A DNA stretch of 13,542 bases from CAYXTC01 sp964479375. Lineage in GTDB: Bacteria > Patescibacteriota > Minisyncoccia > Minisyncoccales > GWA2-38-27. Positions 1-6,241 of this stretch are shown here, in pieces (the first letter of the stretch is position 1; each line of letters opens with the position of its first letter). The position numbers and the translations under genes were made by a program. The notes beneath the pieces are model-generated. The model worked only from the letters and a program-made list of their open reading frames with translations. It was not told where the DNA came from and made no database searches. Where the stretch lies: the NCBI GenBank assembly GCA_964479375.1, contig CAYZKD010000015.1:1-13542 (forward strand), read 5' to 3'.

Positions 1-183
1 ATTCTCAGCGAGCGGGCAAAAAACGGAGGGGTTTTAGGGGAGGAAATTTTTTGCCGGCAAGCCATTCGTTTTGTTCGTTCCGTTCTGCCCGCCGCCCAGA
101 AGGGCGGCGGGCTCTGGTTTTTATCACAAATTTTTGATAAAATAAGTTCGAGCGGAGTCGTAAATATACTTATGAAAAATTAA
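1..183 (+). CDS. Possible C-terminal end of a gene entering from the left
   Basis: Frame 1 is open from the first base to a TAA at 181-183, giving 60 sense codons. I do not recognise the protein; it ends SSSGVVNILMKN. The stop lies inside the left arm of the strong terminator at 175-211, as expected for a real gene end converging on the minus-strand tRNA. Against it, a perfect GC-rich palindrome (87-112) lies inside the frame, and the other two forward frames stop at 35-37 and 135-137, so an upstream gene could instead end earlier in one of them. The upstream sequence is needed to decide. Confidence 0.33.
   Translation: MLSERAKNGGVLGEEIFCRQAIRFVRSVLPAAQKGGGLWFLSQIFDKISSSGVVNILMKN
87..112. 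repeat. GC-only hairpin, 11-bp perfect stem
   Basis: Bases 87-97 (gcccgccgccc) pair perfectly with 102-112 around an AGAA loop. On the plus strand it is followed by TCTGGTTTTTATC, so it could terminate a gene ending upstream. If the frame 1-183 is real, it is instead a palindrome inside a coding sequence. It is much more GC-rich than its surroundings, which would also fit a small REP-like palindrome. Confidence 0.6.
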
Positions 184-211
184 TGCGCCTTAGCGGGCGC
201 ATTAATTTTTT
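175..211 (-). terminator. Strong intrinsic terminator, probably bidirectional
   Basis: Bases 175-189 pair with 196-210 in a perfect 15-bp stem around a 6-base loop. The AT-rich outer part gives a T run on both strands. On the minus strand it closes the ftsB-like/tRNA-Gly transcript; on the plus strand it would close any gene ending at 183. Confidence 0.88.
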
Positions 212-214
212 ATG

Positions 215-286
215 AGCGGGAGACGGGATTCGAACCCGCGATCTTCTCCTTGGGAAGGAGACATTCTACCACTGAACTACTCCCGC
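215..286 (-). tRNA. tRNA-Gly (anticodon CCC)
   Basis: All cloverleaf parts fit in 72 nt. The acceptor stem is GCGGGAG/CTCCCGC with discriminator U, as usual for bacterial tRNA-Gly. The D-arm is GTTC-AGTGGTA-GAAT. The anticodon stem TCTCC/GGAGA encloses loop TTCCCAA, giving CCC (reads GGG). The T-arm is GCGGG-TTCGAAT-CCCGT. The 3' CCA is not encoded and must be added by a nucleotidyltransferase. It starts 8 bases after the ftsB-like stop codon and is followed by a terminator, so it is probably cut from the tail of that mRNA; no separate promoter is evident. Confidence 0.96.
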
Positions 287-294
287 ATAATAAA

Positions 295-690
295 TTAATT
301 TGACTTTTCTTTGATCCACTCCCACCATGTTTTAGGGTTCCATGCGCTCCCCTCTTTCTCCTCTTCGCTTTCATCTTCCGAAGACTCGGGCCTTTTAATG
401 GCTACCACCTCCTCTCCAGGCGCTTTCAGATTAAGCCTTTCTCTTGCCACCCTTTCTAAAACCTCCCGGCTTTCTGCCTGAGACAACCCCCTTTCCATCT
501 CCTTATTCTGTTCTCTGAGAAGATCTACTTGCTCTTCCAAATACTCTAAATTACTGCCAAGCTTTTCTTTTTCTTTGCTTATTCTAAGATTGGAAATCAG
601 AAGAAAAGAGGCAACGAAAACAAGAAAAACTGCTAAAAGAAGAAAGAATATGCTTCTTCCCTTTCTGTTTTCTTTGTTTTTTGCTACCAT
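295..690 (-). CDS. FtsB/DivIC-like septum formation initiator
   Basis: This 131-residue bitopic protein has the FtsB/DivIC layout. It has a short basic cytoplasmic end (residues 1-12), one membrane helix (about 13-33), then a heptad-rich coiled coil (about 37-73, with EKLGSNLEYLEEQVDLL). The family signature follows at 77-98 (LERVARERLNLKAPGEEVV). An acidic linker (101-113) and a tryptophan-rich tail (WNPKTWWEWI) extend it. FtsB/DivIC proteins bridge the divisome to septal peptidoglycan synthesis together with FtsL and FtsQ-type partners; no such partner is in the window. There is no Shine-Dalgarno sequence before the ATG. It lies downstream of murJ-lepA, both on the same strand, and upstream of tRNA-Gly. 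Confidence 0.85.
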   Translation of the reverse strand: MVAKNKENRKGRSIFFLLLAVFLVFVASFLLISNLRISKEKEKLGSNLEYLEEQVDLLREQNKEMERGLSQAESREVLERVARERLNLKAPGEEVVAIKRPESSEDESEEEKEGSAWNPKTWWEWIKEKSN

Positions 691-699
691 AATAAAAGC

Positions 700-792
700 A
701 TGAGTAAGAAAGCAATAAAAATAATCTGGATTTTCCTGGCCTCTCTGATTGTTTTGGGCATGGTTGCCTTTAGCCTGGCTCCCTTATTCTAA
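700..792 (+). CDS. 30-residue single-pass membrane peptide, divergent from ftsB
   Basis: This ORF is a basic N-terminus (MSKKAIKII) followed by one hydrophobic helix and the ending APLF, then TAA at 790-792. Three lysines followed by a 20-residue hydrophobic stretch is a normal design for a small bitopic membrane protein and unlikely by chance. Its ATG lies only 9 bases from the divergent ftsB-like start codon. No Shine-Dalgarno is seen. A CATAAT box at 688-693 would put the transcription start near the ATG, so it may be leaderless. The only coding evidence is composition and hydropathy. Function unknown. Confidence 0.5.
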   Translation: MSKKAIKIIWIFLASLIVLGMVAFSLAPLF

Positions 793-815
793 CAAGCCAG
801 TGGGCCTTTTTCAAC

Positions 816-2591
816 TCACTCTCGGAACATCTCCAGAAAAACCTTGGAGGGAATATTAGCTCCTCCTTTTTCTTTTAATTTCTTTTTGCCCTTCTTCTGC
901 TTTTCTAAAAGTTTCCGTTTTCTTGAAAAGTCGCCACCGTAAAGAGAGGCTGTTACGTCTTTTCTTTTGGCCCTTACTGTTTCTCTGGCAATAATTTTTC
1001 CTCCAATCGAGGCCTGCAAAGGAACAGAAAATTGCTGAGGAGGAAGTTTTTCTTTTAACTTCTCCACCAAAGCCCTGCCTTTCTTAAAGGCATTTTCTTT
1101 GAGAACCACTCGGGATAAAGCCTCTTCTTTTTCTCCTGCAATTAAAATGTCCATTTTTACCAAATCTGATTTTCTGTAGCCTGCGACCTTGTAATTCAAG
1201 GAGGCAAACCCCTTGCTTACATTTTTAAGGTCGTTGTAAAAATTGGTGATTATGGCCCGCAGAGGAACGTTGTAAACCAAGATGATCCTTCCCTCTCCCA
1301 AGTCCTTGGTTTCTACATACTCTCCTTCGCTGTTTTTCAAAAGATCTGATATCTGGCTCATATATTCAAAAGGAGTTATAACTTCCATTAAAACCCAGGG
1401 CTCTTTAACCTCCTTAATCTGGGCGGGATCCGGCCAAGCGAGGGCAGAATATATTTCATCCTCTCCCCCGCTTTCTTTCAAAACTTTGTAAACAACAGAG
1501 GGGGAAGATATGACCAAACTTAAATCAAACTCCCGGAAAAGTCTTTCTGAGACAATTTCAGCATGAAGGTTGCCTAAAAAGCCACATCTAAAGCCCCTGC
1601 CCAAAACTTCTCTGGTCTCTAGTTCGAAAAACAAAGAAGGATCGCTTAACTTTAATTTAGAAAGACCCTCTTTGAGAATCTCGAATTTATCAGGGTCTTC
1701 GGGATAAAGGCTGGCAAAAACCATGGACTTGGGCTCTTTATAGCCAAGCAGAGGTTTGACTTCTTTTTTAGAAATAGTGTCCCCCACCCTGACCAAACCC
1801 GGTTCTTTTATGCCAGTGGCGATATATCCTACTTCTCCTGCGGCCAAACTGTCCTGCGAGAGAAGGGCCGGGCTGAAGCAGCCCACGTCCTTGGCTTCTA
1901 GCACGATATCTGAGGCCAAAAGTTTTATCTTTTCTCCTTTTGAAACTTTACCGTCTTTAACTCTGACGTAAGCGACCACTCCCTGAAAAGAATTGTAATC
2001 TGAGTCAAAAACCAGGGCTCTAAAATCTTTCTCCTCCCTTCCAGTCTCCGGAGGAGGAATTTTCTCAATAACTTTTTTTAATACTTCCTCTATATTAACG
2101 CCCTCTTTAGCTGAAATCTGCAAAACCTCATCCGGATCAACCTTTAAAAGATTCGCCAATTCCAAAATTGTTTCTTCTGTTTTCGCCTGAGGAAGATCAA
2201 TCTTGTTAACCACGGGTATTATTTCTAACTGCTGATCCTTTGCCAGTTCCAGATTAGCTAAGGTCTGAGCCTGTATCCCCTTGCTGGCATCCACTAAAAG
2301 GACGGCTCCCTCTGCTGCAGCCAAAGAACGGGAAACCTCGTAAGAAAAGTCCACGTGGCCAGGAGTGTCAACCAGATTCAGCGTATACTCTTCGCCCTTG
2401 TAGTTAAACTTCATTCTCACCGGCTGAAGTTTAATAGTAATTCCTCTTTCTCTCTCCAGGTCCATCATATCCAAATATTGAGGCTTCATTTTCTTCGAGT
2501 CCACAGATTTGGTTATCTCCAAAAAACGGTCAGCCAGAGTGGACTTGCCGTGGTCTATATGGCTTATAATAACGAAGTTTCTGTAATTCAT
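816..2591 (-). CDS. lepA: Elongation factor 4 (LepA), ribosome-bound GTPase
   Basis: This 591-residue protein is close to the usual length of about 600. All five G motifs are present: SHIDHGKST (10-18), RGITIK (49-54), DTPGHVDF (75-82), NKID (129-132) and SAK (160-162). The LepA-specific C-terminal domain is intact, including ASIGGKIIARETVRAKRKDV, YGGDFSRKRKLLEKQK and the terminal IPSKVFLEM. EF-4 acts on the ribosome during elongation or initiation. G1 has Ser where most members have Ala (AHIDHGKST), a mild change. The start ATG overlaps the murJ stop as ATGA, indicating translational coupling; an AGGA lies just before it, closer than ideal. The stop codon is TGA. Confidence 0.97.
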   Translation of the reverse strand: MNYRNFVIISHIDHGKSTLADRFLEITKSVDSKKMKPQYLDMMDLERERGITIKLQPVRMKFNYKGEEYTLNLVDTPGHVDFSYEVSRSLAAAEGAVLLVDASKGIQAQTLANLELAKDQQLEIIPVVNKIDLPQAKTEETILELANLLKVDPDEVLQISAKEGVNIEEVLKKVIEKIPPPETGREEKDFRALVFDSDYNSFQGVVAYVRVKDGKVSKGEKIKLLASDIVLEAKDVGCFSPALLSQDSLAAGEVGYIATGIKEPGLVRVGDTISKKEVKPLLGYKEPKSMVFASLYPEDPDKFEILKEGLSKLKLSDPSLFFELETREVLGRGFRCGFLGNLHAEIVSERLFREFDLSLVISSPSVVYKVLKESGGEDEIYSALAWPDPAQIKEVKEPWVLMEVITPFEYMSQISDLLKNSEGEYVETKDLGEGRIILVYNVPLRAIITNFYNDLKNVSKGFASLNYKVAGYRKSDLVKMDILIAGEKEEALSRVVLKENAFKKGRALVEKLKEKLPPQQFSVPLQASIGGKIIARETVRAKRKDVTASLYGGDFSRKRKLLEKQKKGKKKLKEKGGANIPSKVFLEMFRE

Positions 2592-4240
2592 TTCCTAAAT
2601 TGTTTTATCAAAGCATCTTTAATTATTGATATTTCAGAAGATTTCAAAAGAAAAGAAATCATTAAGAAAACGGCAACCCCGGCAGTCCCCGCCAAAACAA
2701 CCTGTAGGAACACCCCCCAAAAGGTGTTCATGTCTACAAAAAACGAAACGGCCTGCCTTACTAAATAGACAATGGCTGCCAAGGCAATGCTGGAAATTAA
2801 AACCTTTCTCAAAGAAAGCCATATCTCCCCTCCCCTTATCTCGCCTATCTTCCGGTAAAGAAATAACAGCAATAACAGGGCCTGGATTAACACCGCCAGA
2901 GAAAGCGCCAGAGGCAAAGCGATTATGGAAATGTCTTCTATTCCTCCCAATCTTAACAAAGAACTTGCTGCATTTCTAATTGCCTCCCAAGAGCCCAGTA
3001 AATAGACAAAGCTAAAAGAGAATATAACATTCAGGCCCATGGCCAAAAGCCCTATGACCACAGGTGTTTTAGTGTCGTGCAAAGCAAAAAAGGAACGGGA
3101 AAAAAGGGGAATCAAACTGTTCCCCAGAATGCCCAGACAAAACACCCCCAAACTGGCTGCTGTCAGTCTTGTTTCCAGCCACCCGAACTCCCCTGTCCCC
3201 AGAACCATCCTTACTAACTGGGCTCTGAGGATAAATATTAAAACAGTAATGGGGATTATAAAAAAGAGGATCTGTCTCAAAGAAGAGGAAAATCCCCTCA
3301 AAAAGTCTTCTTTTCTTTCTTCGGCCCAGGCCCGAGACAAAGAAGGAAAAACAGAAAGAGCAAAGGATATTCCTATTATTCCTATGGGGAAATAATGAAG
3401 ATTATTGGAAAGGTTAAATATGGCAATGCTTCCTGCAGCCAAAGTAGAGGCAATGGCTGTTATTACAATGAGGTTGATGTGATAGGCAGCAGCGCCTATG
3501 GAACGAGGAATCATTAACTTAAAAACTCTTTTTAGCCCCGGAAAATTAAAATTAAACAATTTTTTGTACTTATAACCAGAGCTTACAGCAGCCGGAATCT
3601 GAACAAACAAATGAAGCACGGCGCCCAAAATAACACCGTAGGCCAAACCAAATATCCCAAACAGAGGAAAAAAGAATAAAATACCTATTATTATCCCCAG
3701 ATTGTAAAGAATAGGAGCCAAAGAATAAACAAGAAACTTGTTAAAATAATGAAGAATGCCGGAAAAGATATTGGATAGGCCGAATAAAATGGGGCTTAAA
3801 AACATTATCCTTGTCAGGGCCACTGTTAACTGCCGGCTTTCTTCTGAAAAGCCGGGTATGATGAATCTTATCAGCCAAGGAGCAAAAATAGCCAAAACAG
3901 CACAAATTATTACCAAGAGAAGCAAAAAGCAGTTTAAAACGTTATTAGCAAACTTCAAAGCGTCTTCTGACCACTCTCCCTCTTTCTCTTTTCTCATATA
4001 CCTAGAAAAAACAGGCAGGAAAGCGGCTGTTATCCCGCCCATTACCAATATCCCGTACACAAAATCTGGAATTCTAAAGGCTGCAAAATAAATATCAAGC
4101 TCCTCCCCCGCTCCGAATTTCCCTGCCAGAAGGCGGTCTCTCAACAAGCCCAAAAGCCTGCTTATAAAAGTGGAAACTGCCAGCAAGAAGGCGGCGAAGG
4201 TAAAGGTCCTGGTTTTGGAGTTAAGAATTCTCTGAATCAT
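2588..4240 (-). CDS. murJ: MurJ/MviN-family lipid II flippase
   Basis: This 550-residue protein is hydrophobic throughout, with about 14 predicted membrane helices, matching the MviN/MurJ (MOP superfamily) length and pattern. The diagnostic N-terminus is clear: SRLLGLLRDRLLAGKFGAG (27-45), LDIYFAAFRIPDF (48-60) and GGITAAFLPVFSRY (68-81). MurJ moves the peptidoglycan precursor lipid II across the cytoplasmic membrane. R28 and R34 align with the essential E. coli R18 and R24, but positions equivalent to R52 and R270 appear to be G63 and N280 (from alignment by eye). There is no Shine-Dalgarno, and a promoter at 4251-4279 puts the transcript start about 4 bases before the ATG. The stop overlaps the lepA start by 4 bases. 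Confidence 0.93.
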   Translation of the reverse strand: MIQRILNSKTRTFTFAAFLLAVSTFISRLLGLLRDRLLAGKFGAGEELDIYFAAFRIPDFVYGILVMGGITAAFLPVFSRYMRKEKEGEWSEDALKFANNVLNCFLLLLVIICAVLAIFAPWLIRFIIPGFSEESRQLTVALTRIMFLSPILFGLSNIFSGILHYFNKFLVYSLAPILYNLGIIIGILFFFPLFGIFGLAYGVILGAVLHLFVQIPAAVSSGYKYKKLFNFNFPGLKRVFKLMIPRSIGAAAYHINLIVITAIASTLAAGSIAIFNLSNNLHYFPIGIIGISFALSVFPSLSRAWAEERKEDFLRGFSSSLRQILFFIIPITVLIFILRAQLVRMVLGTGEFGWLETRLTAASLGVFCLGILGNSLIPLFSRSFFALHDTKTPVVIGLLAMGLNVIFSFSFVYLLGSWEAIRNAASSLLRLGGIEDISIIALPLALSLAVLIQALLLLLFLYRKIGEIRGGEIWLSLRKVLISSIALAAIVYLVRQAVSFFVDMNTFWGVFLQVVLAGTAGVAVFLMISFLLKSSEISIIKDALIKQFRK

Positions 4241-4250
4241 TTGTTTTCTA

Positions 4251-4279
4251 ATTTTAATACTTTTAACGCTTCATTTCAA
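4251..4279 (-). promoter_or_regulatory. Sigma-70-type promoter for murJ-lepA
   Basis: On the minus strand TTGAAA (4274-4279), a 17-base spacer and TAAAAT (4251-4256) form a near-consensus promoter. The predicted start is near 4244, only a few bases before the murJ ATG at 4240. The mRNA would therefore be essentially leaderless, in keeping with the missing Shine-Dalgarno. Confidence 0.72.
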
Positions 4280-4280
4280 C

Positions 4281-4310
4281 TAAAAACCCGCTCTAAAAGA
4301 GAGCGGGTTT
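4281..4310 (-). terminator. Intrinsic terminator of the 61-residue membrane protein gene
   Basis: Bases 4284-4294 pair with 4300-4310 (11 bp, core acccgctct) around a 5-base loop. On the minus strand the stem runs into TTTTTAG. It begins 5 bases after the stop of the gene at 4316-4501 and ends just upstream of the murJ promoter, so it insulates the two units. Confidence 0.85.
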
Positions 4311-4315
4311 ATTGT

Positions 4316-4501
4316 TTATGAATCTAAAAAATGAGCGAAATAGCAATCCAGGCAGAAGCCGATTACGGCCAAGGGGCCGAAAAGCCACCACCATGAACCT
4401 CCGATCAAAACACCGATTACAATAGATCCGACCGTCCGGGGCAAAGCAGACATCCCCGAAAGCATCAGCATTATAAGTCCCAAAATCTCCAGCCCGTTCA
4501 T
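4316..4501 (-). CDS. 61-residue two-helix membrane protein
   Basis: This small protein has two hydrophobic segments (about residues 5-30 and 34-56). They are separated by a Gly/Trp turn containing GGSWWWLFG, and the tail is FCLDCYFAHFLDS. I do not recognise a family. Evidence that it is real is strong: AAGGA lies 8 bases before the ATG, a perfect promoter lies about 60 bases upstream, and an intrinsic terminator directly follows the stop. It is therefore a monocistronic, probably well transcribed gene between rnpB and murJ. The leader carries a small possible hairpin (AGAAAC/GTTTCT). Two cysteines near the C-terminus (CLDC) might bind metal or form a disulfide, but that is speculative. Confidence 0.8.
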   Translation of the reverse strand: MNGLEILGLIMLMLSGMSALPRTVGSIVIGVLIGGSWWWLFGPLAVIGFCLDCYFAHFLDS

Positions 4502-4557
4502 TTTTTTCCTTTCTTTTTTTAAGGTCCTGGAATCAGAAACTATTTCTTGTTTCTCTT

Positions 4558-4586
4558 ATTATATTACATAAAAATATTTCTGTCAA
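4558..4586 (-). promoter_or_regulatory. Perfect consensus sigma-70 promoter
   Basis: On the minus strand TTGACA (4581-4586) and TATAAT (4558-4563) are separated by exactly 17 bases, matching the consensus at every position. The predicted start is near 4551, giving a leader of about 50 bases to the ATG at 4501. It starts immediately after the rnpB terminator. Confidence 0.9.
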
Positions 4587-4589
4587 ACT

Positions 4590-4613
4590 AAAAACCCCAG
4601 CAAAATCTGGGGG
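4590..4613 (-). terminator. Intrinsic terminator of rnpB
   Basis: Bases 4595-4600 (ccccag) pair with 4607-4612 (ctgggg) around a 6-base loop. On the minus strand a run of five T follows. It lies about 10 bases beyond the mature 3' end of the RNase P RNA. Confidence 0.8.
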
Positions 4614-4621
4614 TCTTTAGT

Positions 4622-4988
4622 GTCCCAACAGGGGTAAGCCGAATTCTGTTTTCCGTCAAAGACGGATTGCGACCATCTATCTTTGCGAACCACTTGTTCG
4701 TTCTAACAGATCCATCCAAGCACCCCTAATGGGTTACGCATCTTGTCTGCAATCTGTTAAAGCGTTTGTTCTTGCACCCGACAAGGATTTGGCCGTTTCA
4801 CTCCCGGCATTGCTGCCGGGCTTACCCCGTGGGGTACTGAAATCTTTTCAGATCCCAGCGTCTCTGTTCGCACCTCTATCCCTAAAAGGGACGACGGCCT
4901 TAACAGCCGCTGCTTTTTTCCGCTAATGCGGAGGGTGTTCGGACTTTCCTCTCCATAAAAGGAGCAGTCGCTCACCCTGTTGGAACAA
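4622..4988 (-). ncRNA. rnpB: RNase P RNA, bacterial class A
   Basis: The minus strand carries the conserved core of the catalytic RNA that trims tRNA 5' leaders. Near the 5' end is GAGGAAAGTCCGAACACC (P4/CR-I). In the middle are GGTAAGCCC, GTGAAACGGCCAAATCC and AGATGGTCGC. The 3' end has ACAGAATTCGGCTTACCCC (CR-V/P4 partner). The P1 helix closes with CCAACAGGG at the 5' end and CCCCTGTTGG at the 3' end. Length is about 367 nt, normal for class A; ends are approximate to a few bases. It has its own promoter and terminator. The protein partner gene (rnpA) is not in the window. Confidence 0.96.
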
Positions 4989-4992
4989 TCTC

Positions 4993-5020
4993 ATTTTAAC
5001 ATTTTATTCCCTTTTGTCAA
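4993..5020 (-). promoter_or_regulatory. rnpB promoter
   Basis: On the minus strand TTGACA (5015-5020), a 16-base spacer and TAAAAT (4993-4998) lie just upstream of the RNA. The predicted start near 4986 agrees with the 5' end inferred from the P1 helix. Confidence 0.82.
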
Positions 5021-5044
5021 TAGATTGCGACGACCCTAGCCAGA

Positions 5045-5096
5045 TTGTGGGAGGACGGGCCTCCCACAAAAATAGCAGAGGACGGGCCTCCCACAA
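5045..5096. repeat. Hairpin with a partial direct-repeat copy
   Basis: Bases 5045-5054 (ttgtgggagg) pair perfectly with 5060-5069 (cctcccacaa) around ACGGG. The 19 bases gaggacgggcctcccacaa at 5051-5069 recur exactly at 5078-5096, where the left arm is missing. There is no T run, so it is not an obvious terminator. It sits in the gap of about 170 bases between rnpB and the next gene, which holds no ORF I can support. The layout resembles a small palindromic repeat beside a truncated copy. Confidence 0.75.
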
Positions 5097-5154
5097 GATT
5101 AAAAGGATTTTGAGAGGGATCTGCGAGCAGGCGACACTAGAACCTGTTTGGCAT

Positions 5155-5188
5155 AAAAAAGCCCTCTAATCTTTTAGATTAAGAGGGC
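5155..5188 (-). terminator. Intrinsic terminator of the 58-residue membrane protein gene
   Basis: Bases 5161-5171 pair with 5177-5188 (core gccctct/agagggc, one bulged base). On the minus strand six T follow (5155-5160). The hairpin starts 5 bases after the stop codon of the gene at 5194-5370. Confidence 0.87.
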
Positions 5189-5193
5189 CTAAA

Positions 5194-5370
5194 TTACAAT
5201 AATTCAGTCCACTCAAAACCCATAGCGGCTGTACTGACGGGATCGGAAATGATTGTTTCAACGATTGCGCCGGGGCTTTGAGCCGCTTCTTTTGGGGATA
5301 TGGACCAGACTAAAGCAGTGACAAAAAGAACAGCGGAAGAGAAAGCCGATATCAGCATAATCTCTATCAT
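5194..5370 (-). CDS. 58-residue small membrane or secreted protein
   Basis: The ORF has an AAGGAG Shine-Dalgarno five bases before the ATG and an intrinsic terminator right after the TAA, so it is very probably a real gene. The protein begins MIEIMLISAFSSAVLF, a membrane helix at about residues 2-24. A short polar region follows (SPKEAAQSPGAIVETIISDP) and then the ending MGFEWTELL. No family is recognised. An uncleaved anchor is more likely than a signal peptide, as the N-terminus lacks basic residues. A CATAAT box at 5429-5434 could be its -10, but no convincing -35 sits at the right distance. Like the gene at 4316-4501, it is a tiny membrane protein in its own transcription unit. Confidence 0.75.
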   Translation of the reverse strand: MIEIMLISAFSSAVLFVTALVWSISPKEAAQSPGAIVETIISDPVSTAAMGFEWTELL

Positions 5371-5703
5371 ATCTTCTCCTTTCTAGTTTTCAATTTTCTT
5401 TGAGAAAAGATAAGAAAAAATGGTGGCAATTATGCCCGTCTTGCATCAAAGGTTTTTCAACATTCTCTTCTCGGTTACCGTGTCCGCCAAAATCACAGTA
5501 AAGATAATTAAAAGGATGAAAATGTAATTCGGCTCCTTTTGCAATCTTCTTTTCGATCTTCTGATTCTTTATTCAAAAAAAACCTGCTTTTATTAAATTA
5601 TCGACACAAACCCTGACCATGCCGACATCATCCAATCTGCCCTCCCTAAGAGGACGCCTTTCCTGCCTTTTATTTTGTCAAATACAGAATAGTAAAGAAA
5701 AAT
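5371..5703 (-). other. Gap without a secure gene; decayed or interrupted frame
   Basis: This stretch of about 330 bases holds no ORF with start, ribosome-binding site and length that I trust. On the minus strand one frame is open from 5677 down to 5390 except for a single TGA at 5573-5575, directly after a run of eight T. Before the stop it reads REGRLDDVGMVRVCVDNLIK; after it, KNQKIEKKIAKGAELHFHPF. No ATG precedes the first part in a useful position. It may be a pseudogene remnant or chance. A TTGACA at 5674-5679 has no matching -10. Confidence 0.4.
5446..5544 (-). CDS. Candidate 32-residue membrane peptide (TTG start)
   Basis: In another frame of the same gap, a TTG-initiated ORF encodes QKEPNYIFILLIIFTVILAD followed by a charged tail TVTEKRMLKNL. 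That is one clear membrane helix with a positively charged end. Arginine-rich codons continue upstream of the TTG to a TAA, but no ATG is present and the purine stretch AAGAAGA before the TTG is only a weak Shine-Dalgarno. It overlaps the interrupted frame described for this gap; at most one of them is likely coding. Confidence 0.25.
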   Translation of the reverse strand: MQKEPNYIFILLIIFTVILADTVTEKRMLKNL

Positions 5704-6231
5704 TTAATAGATAATTTGGTCTAATTCCTCAGAGGAGACATTATAAAAACAGTTCGTTTCTCCTGTGTTTTTATTAACCAATACTCCGCATACACAATCA
5801 ACGGCCGTAATGCCAATAAGCCAGTTTTCACTTAATTCTCCAATTCGCCCATAAAACTCTTCTTCCTCAAATCTTTCATCCGCTATCATTTCTTGATTAC
5901 ATAAATTTTCGGCTATGAAAAGCGCCTCTTCTTTGTCTAGGGGCAATGAAATATTTAATTCTTCTATATTTTGCCTCTCTCCATCAATAAAAATAAAAGA
6001 GGTTTTGATTTCACCATCTTTGATATCTGCAGAATCGTCTTTGGATAAAATTTTAAATATTTTTTTCGGCACACCTGACCCCTCTTCAGATGTCCATATA
6101 TTCTGATAAGAATAAAGTATAGTAAATCCTATTATAGCCACAATGCCTACTGTTAATATAGCAAAGAAAGTTGAGATTCCTTTTTGGGATTTCATATAAT
6201 TTAGGCTATTTTCTTCTTTTATTTTAACCAT
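5704..6231 (-). CDS. Membrane-anchored protein with pilin-like N-terminus, function unknown
   Basis: This 175-residue protein has one N-terminal membrane helix (about 19-41) preceded by KSQKG, then an acidic extracytoplasmic domain. QKGISTFFAILTVG resembles a prepilin peptidase site (cleavage after G18), but the usual Glu at +5 is missing. The soluble part ends with WLIGITAVDCVCGVLVNKN and a later Cys, a strand pattern seen in small extracytoplasmic domains; three of its four cysteines lie between residues 146 and 161. The start could also be Met13 (ATG at 6195), which would leave a shorter basic leader more typical of prepilins; neither start has a good Shine-Dalgarno. It begins 10 bases after the RNase HI stop, so the two are probably co-transcribed. 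Confidence 0.75.
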   Translation of the reverse strand: MVKIKEENSLNYMKSQKGISTFFAILTVGIVAIIGFTILYSYQNIWTSEEGSGVPKKIFKILSKDDSADIKDGEIKTSFIFIDGERQNIEELNISLPLDKEEALFIAENLCNQEMIADERFEEEEFYGRIGELSENWLIGITAVDCVCGVLVNKNTGETNCFYNVSSEELDQIIY

Positions 6232-6241
6232 GCCCCATTGA

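Noticed and set aside
2626..4091. Several plus-strand ORFs of 110-137 codons opposite lepA and murJ
   Set aside because: They are antisense to clear family members and show no domain, ribosome-binding site or plausible composition.
816..4240. Alternative genetic code with TGA as a sense codon, as in Gracilibacteria and SR1
   Set aside because: murJ and lepA both end at TGA with normal family lengths, and the murJ stop is the TGA of an ATGA overlap. The interrupted frame at 5573 is therefore more likely a non-gene or pseudogene.
4729..4975. ORFs on both strands within the RNase P RNA gene
   Set aside because: The conserved RNA core explains the sequence; the ORFs are chance open frames.
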